A DNA stretch of 55,267 bases. It comes from Oscillospiraceae bacterium. GTDB taxonomy: Bacteria; Bacillota; Clostridia; Oscillospirales; Oscillospiraceae. The notes under the pieces were generated by a model. The model was given only the letters and a program-made list of their open reading frames with translations. It had not been told where the DNA came from and searched no databases. The stretch is from assembly GCA_017410425.1 (NCBI GenBank), contig JAFQQV010000024.1, positions 1 to 55,267 of the forward strand, in the 5' to 3' direction. Positions 53,330 through 55,267 of the stretch are shown in pieces; the stretch's first letter is position 1, and each line of letters begins with the position of its first letter. The position numbers and the translations under genes were made by a program.

Positions 53330-53977
53330 TTAAATGTGTACCGGGGCTCTCAGCATCTGGGCATAGTAGGCGCTCTCCACGCCGTGGGCATCCAGACGCC
53401 CGGCAAGATATGCCTTCATCAGGTTATCAAAAAGAGTAATATACTCGGACAGGGCGCTTGCCAGCTCCTGAGAGCTGCAGCTTACATCCGGTGCGGAAAT
53501 TGAGCGGATAAATTTGCCCTCGCCCAGCGCGTATTCAACACTCGCCCCGGTCAGGGGCAGCAGATGGGCCTGCTCAATGCTGCACCAGAGGCGGAAAAAA
53601 TCTGCCATGGCAGAGATAAGCGCCATGGACTGTGTACGGAAAAGCACCGACAGCTGGCCTATGCGCTCTCCTTCACCCTTGTAAAGCTCCACCTCATACT
53701 TGACGGTGGGGCGATATTTGTACTCAAGAGAGCTTTTCAGGTACATGGAGAAGCTGTTGGGCGCAAAAACCGGCACCAACTCCCGGGATGGAGCCATCAG
53801 ACTTTCGATGGATGAGAGAATGTCGTTTATCCGCTGCTCTGGAGTGACGTAGTTTACGTACTCGGCCAGGATACGGTTTATAAGCGCGGAGCGGTTTGTG
53901 CCCATGCGGTGGGCCAGCGCATCAACCTCCCGCACCACTTCTTCGTTCAACATAAGGCTGTACAGTGTCTTTTTCAT
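53330..53977 (-). CDS. ribbon-helix-helix (CopG-like) protein with C-terminal domain of unknown function
   Basis: 215 residues from the ATG at 53975-53977, which has AAGGATGG upstream. Residues 1-47 fit a ribbon-helix-helix DNA-binding fold (a short strand MKKTLYSLML, then helices with NRSALINRILAEYV). The remaining ~165 residues are a soluble domain I do not recognise; no toxin or enzyme motif is visible. The gene ends 39 bases before clpB on the same strand and has the only clear promoter, so it is probably co-transcribed with clpB and may regulate it. A longer start at 54061 would cover the promoter and is unlikely. Confidence 0.75.
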   Translation of the reverse strand: MKKTLYSLMLNEEVVREVDALAHRMGTNRSALINRILAEYVNYVTPEQRINDILSSIESLMAPSRELVPVFAPNSFSMYLKSSLEYKYRPTVKYEVELYKGEGERIGQLSVLFRTQSMALISAMADFFRLWCSIEQAHLLPLTGASVEYALGEGKFIRSISAPDVSCSSQELASALSEYITLFDNLMKAYLAGRLDAHGVESAYYAQMLRAPVHI

Positions 53978-54007
53978 AGGCGTCCATCCTTTTCTTTTTC
54001 TGAGTGT

Positions 54008-54036
54008 ATAATAATCCCGGCAAAAACTTTTGTCAA
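54008..54036 (-). promoter_or_regulatory. sigma-A-type promoter of the RHH-clpB operon
   Basis: On the minus strand a perfect TTGACA (54031-54036) and TATTAT (54008-54013) are 17 bases apart, about 30 bases before the ATG. Confidence 0.75.
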
Positions 54037-54042
54037 TCATTA

Positions 54043-54072
54043 TATATAAATGTTCACACAAATTATATAAAT
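54043..54072 (-). promoter_or_regulatory. direct repeats upstream of the RHH-clpB promoter
   Basis: TATATAAAT occurs at 54043-54051 and again at 54064-54072, 21 bases (two helical turns) apart, just behind the -35. RHH proteins often bind paired short repeats, so this may be an operator; an AT-rich UP element is the alternative. Confidence 0.4.
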
Positions 54073-54091
54073 CACTTCGACTCGCTCCGGC

Positions 54092-54120
54092 TTGATTTTT
54101 CCCCGGGCATCGGGTATAAT
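54092..54120 (+). promoter_or_regulatory. sigma-A-type promoter of the tRNA-Ser locus
   Basis: TTGATT (54092-54097) and a perfect TATAAT (54115-54120) are 17 bases apart. The intact tRNA starts only ~230 bases later, after broken tRNA copies, so the precursor RNA would be unusually long. Confidence 0.65.
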
Positions 54121-54133
54121 GGCTGAGTTATAT

Positions 54134-54314
54134 GGAGAGGTATCCTATAAACAAATATGGAGATGTATCGATGTGGGGAGCGATGCGAGCGCTGCCTGTG
54201 GCAGAAGAAGCGAGCTGAGCGAGTGGCAGCGGTCGAAATAAGCCGAGGAAAAGCGCAAGCCCGAAGGCTTTTTCGGGCACCGCAACAGGACGTAACGAGG
54301 CTGACTCGAAATCA
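54134..54314 (+). pseudogene. broken tRNA-Ser copies with 114-bp insertion
   Basis: A 5' fragment (54149-54176) matches the start of the intact tRNA and 10 bases of its upstream flank with two mismatches. A 24-base piece (54291-54314) matches the D/anticodon-arm part exactly. In the intact gene one base separates these two pieces; here 114 bases (54177-54290) separate them. The 3' half is missing. A further short likeness, GGAGAGGTATC, is at 54134-54144. The inserted stretch has its own inverted pairs CGCTGCC / GGCAGCG and GCCCGAA / TTCGGGC. Confidence 0.8.
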
Positions 54315-54356
54315 TTGTGATTTCCCCGCAAAAGCTTATCTCGAACAAACAAATAC

Positions 54357-54447
54357 GGAGATGTATCGAAGTGGTCGTAACGAGGCTGACTCGAAATCAG
54401 TTGGAGGGTAACACCTCCCGGGGGTTCGAATCCCTCCATCTCCGCCA
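54357..54447 (+). tRNA. tRNA-Ser (anticodon CGA), CCA encoded
   Basis: The acceptor stem GGAGATG (54357-54363) pairs with CATCTCC (54437-54443), followed by G and an encoded CCA (54445-54447). The D stem is TCG/CGA. The anticodon stem GCTGA / TCAGT (one G-T pair) holds the loop CTCGAAA with anticodon CGA. A long variable arm (GGAGG / CCTCC) marks a class II tRNA. The T stem GGGGG / CCCTC encloses TTCGAAT. It decodes UCG. Confidence 0.95.
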
Positions 54448-54451
54448 CGTC

Positions 54452-54516
54452 AAAACAACACCATAAGGTCATCGGCTGCCGCAAGCGACACCAGATTGAC
54501 CGATGGTGTTGTTTTT
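54452..54516 (+). terminator. terminator of tRNA-Ser (long hairpin)
   Basis: A 13-bp stem AAAACAACACCAT / ATGGTGTTGTTTT with inner pairing GGTCA / TGACC is followed by T residues. A second hairpin, CCACCTTGAA / TTCAAGGTGG (54523-54558), lies just beyond. Confidence 0.75.
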
Positions 54517-54582
54517 CCTTTTCCACCTTGAACTCACTCTCGTTGGGCTTCAAGGTGGTTATGCTTTGCGCCGCAGCGCAGG

Positions 54583-54594
54583 TCGAATCCCTCC
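54583..54594 (+). repeat. 12-base copy of the tRNA-Ser T-arm/3' sequence
   Basis: TCGAATCCCTCC is identical to 54426-54437 in the tRNA. It may be a remnant of another tRNA-Ser copy or an attachment-site scar. Confidence 0.45.
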
Positions 54595-54625
54595 GTGACC
54601 ATATCACATACAATTTTGCCTCCTG

Positions 54626-54659
54626 TTGGTATACTTTAATCACAAAATAAAGATACCAA
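54626..54659 (+). promoter_or_regulatory. inverted repeat in the trxA leader
   Basis: TTGGTAT and ATACCAA are perfect inverted repeats, and pairing continues inward with CTTTA / TAAAG after a one-base bulge. The repeat ends just before the AGGAGG ribosome site, so it could be an operator or a translation-control hairpin. A TATACT inside it may be a -10. Confidence 0.45.
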
Positions 54660-54673
54660 AGGAGGACTGAAAT

Positions 54674-54982
54674 ATGTCTGCTATCAATATAAATATCAAC
54701 AATTTCCACGAAGAAGTTATCAATTCCGCAAAGCCTGTGCTGCTGGATTTCTGGAGCCCCCGCTGCGGTCCCTGCCGCTCGGTTCTGCCTATCGTAGAGC
54801 AGATCGCCGGTGAAAGACCCGATATTAAGGTGGCAAAGATCAACGTTGACGAACACCCTGAATTGGCAGGCCAGTTCAAAATCAGAAGCATCCCCACCCT
54901 GATGGTGATGCGCGACGGTGAAATCGTGAACCGCGCCTCAGGCGCTCGCCCCAAAAACGCAATTCTTTCCATGATCGCATAA
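54674..54982 (+). CDS. trxA: thioredoxin
   Basis: 102 residues, normal size. The redox site is Cys31-Gly-Pro-Cys34, and the cis-proline segment SIPT is near residue 76. The residues before the site read WSPR instead of the usual WAxW, which takes away the second Trp and adds an Arg next to the active Cys. It reduces protein disulfides in the cytosol. A strong AGGAGG precedes the ATG. No thioredoxin reductase is encoded nearby. Confidence 0.94.
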   Translation: MSAINININNFHEEVINSAKPVLLDFWSPRCGPCRSVLPIVEQIAGERPDIKVAKINVDEHPELAGQFKIRSIPTLMVMRDGEIVNRASGARPKNAILSMIA

Positions 54983-55068
54983 AAAATAAAATACAAGCAG
55001 CGGAGTTAGGAGCATCCGCACAAGAAAGCATGTGGTTTTGCCTTTGCCTATCCGGCTAAAATACACAC

Positions 55069-55110
55069 AAAAAATTTCCCCCATACATATCCAGTATGAG
55101 GGAAATTTTT
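55069..55110. terminator. hairpin, possible trxA terminator
   Basis: AAAAATTTCCCCCATAC pairs with GTATGAGGGAAATTTTT (one mismatch) around a 7-base loop. Confidence 0.65.
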
Positions 55111-55176
55111 GCTTTGCAAAAATATAAATTATTGCTATTTCCTCGCCCCTTTCGGGGCAACCGGAAATAATGCAAA

Positions 55177-55214
55177 AATAATTCTCTTGCACATGATAAT
55201 GCAAGAGAATTATT
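55177..55214. terminator. hairpin, possible terminator of a gene beyond the window
   Basis: A perfect 15-bp stem AATAATTCTCTTGCA / TGCAAGAGAATTATT with an 8-base loop; T-rich on both sides, so it can act on either strand. Confidence 0.55.
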
Positions 55215-55267
55215 AATTTCTGCGATTTTATCTCGAATATCCTTTGGCAAAACTGCTATGCACCTGA

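Larger units (their letters stand above)
54983..55267. other. 3' terminal non-coding region with hairpins
   Basis: 285 bases after trxA. I see three hairpins: 55069-55110, GCCCC-TTTC-GGGGC near 55145-55158, and 55177-55214. An ACAAGAAAGCAT at about 55019-55030 matches 12 bases in the ends of the foldback element at 30436. No gene is supported with confidence; a minus-strand frame running in from the window edge is discussed among the rejected items. Confidence 0.5.

Noticed and set aside
53291..54061. CIRCE or CtsR box for clpB
   Set aside because: Neither the TTAGCACTC/GAGTGCTAA repeat nor paired GGTCAAA heptamers were found before clpB or the RHH gene.
54128..54856. Minus-strand frame of 242 codons containing DTSPYLF repeats
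   Set aside because: It is antisense to the tRNA-Ser, its broken copies and the trxA start. Such translations of tRNA-Ser regions are well-known spurious proteins.
55056..55267. Minus-strand frame entering from the window edge
   Set aside because: About 65 codons pass through three hairpins and give no recognised domain. It might be the end of a gene beyond the window, but support is too weak to list.
1..55267. CRISPR array, prophage or complete insertion sequence
   Set aside because: No evenly spaced direct repeats, no phage structural or integrase genes and no transposase were found. The repeats seen are dispersed palindromes.

Overview
The window looks like a stretch of chromosome from an anaerobic, endospore-forming member of the Clostridia, probably a gut Oscillospiraceae/Ruminococcaceae-type bacterium. 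This is inferred from gene content only. spoIIGA-sigE marks a spore former. PolC, DnaD and a DnaI/DnaC-like loader mark Bacillota. The Fe-S L-serine dehydratase and an aldo/keto reductase with two 4Fe-4S motifs point to anaerobic life. Codon use is GC-rich and similar across the window. No prophage, transposase, CRISPR array or rRNA was seen. The only RNA gene found is one tRNA-Ser.

Layout. 1-3700: end of a His-rich CobW/G3E GTPase, a second CobW-like GTPase with a TIGR03943-like tail, then an HxxxDG acyltransferase-like protein and a zinc-ribbon membrane protein. 3855-7115 (minus): sdaAB-sdaAA (serine deamination) and spoIIGA-sigE. 7275-16747 (plus): pyrH-frr-uppS-dxr-rseP-ispG-polC, a conserved Firmicutes run in which cdsA, usually between uppS and dxr, is missing and a palindromic repeat sits in the gap. 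16791-21079: an E2-like protein whose catalytic His position is Glu, then a lipoprotein-MBOAT-DHHW envelope O-acetylation set. 21122-24090 (minus): dnaD, helicase loader, DUF2804. 24246-31174 (plus): U32 peptidase-like protein, maf-mreC-mreD-mrdA (lateral wall growth), a 212-bp foldback element, and a methylglyoxal synthase homologue that has lost several catalytic residues. 31310-41980: hisS, aspS, comM-like, thiI, cinA, and a GntR/ABC (Ytr-type) operon. 42147-47930: HtrA protease, then a D-aminoacylase / amino-acid permease / cytosolic SxxK hydrolase operon and a phosphoribosyltransferase. 47981-53977 (minus): MATE exporter, Fe-S aldo/keto reductase, and a ribbon-helix-helix protein in front of clpB. 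54092-55267: tRNA-Ser behind a broken copy of itself, then thioredoxin.

Besides the housekeeping genes, three features stand out. First, intergenic palindromic repeats occur at least five times, plus a larger foldback element and a twin-hairpin element; two of the junctions where a usually conserved gene is absent carry one. Second, several enzyme homologues have substituted active sites: the MgsA-like protein, the E2-like protein and the aldo/keto reductase. Third, there are candidate regulatory sites: a Spo0A-type, apparently leaderless spoIIGA promoter, a GntR operator, repeats in front of the RHH-clpB operon, and an inverted repeat in front of trxA.

All functions are assigned by reading the translations and motifs by eye, without database searches. 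Promoters and terminators are pattern calls.
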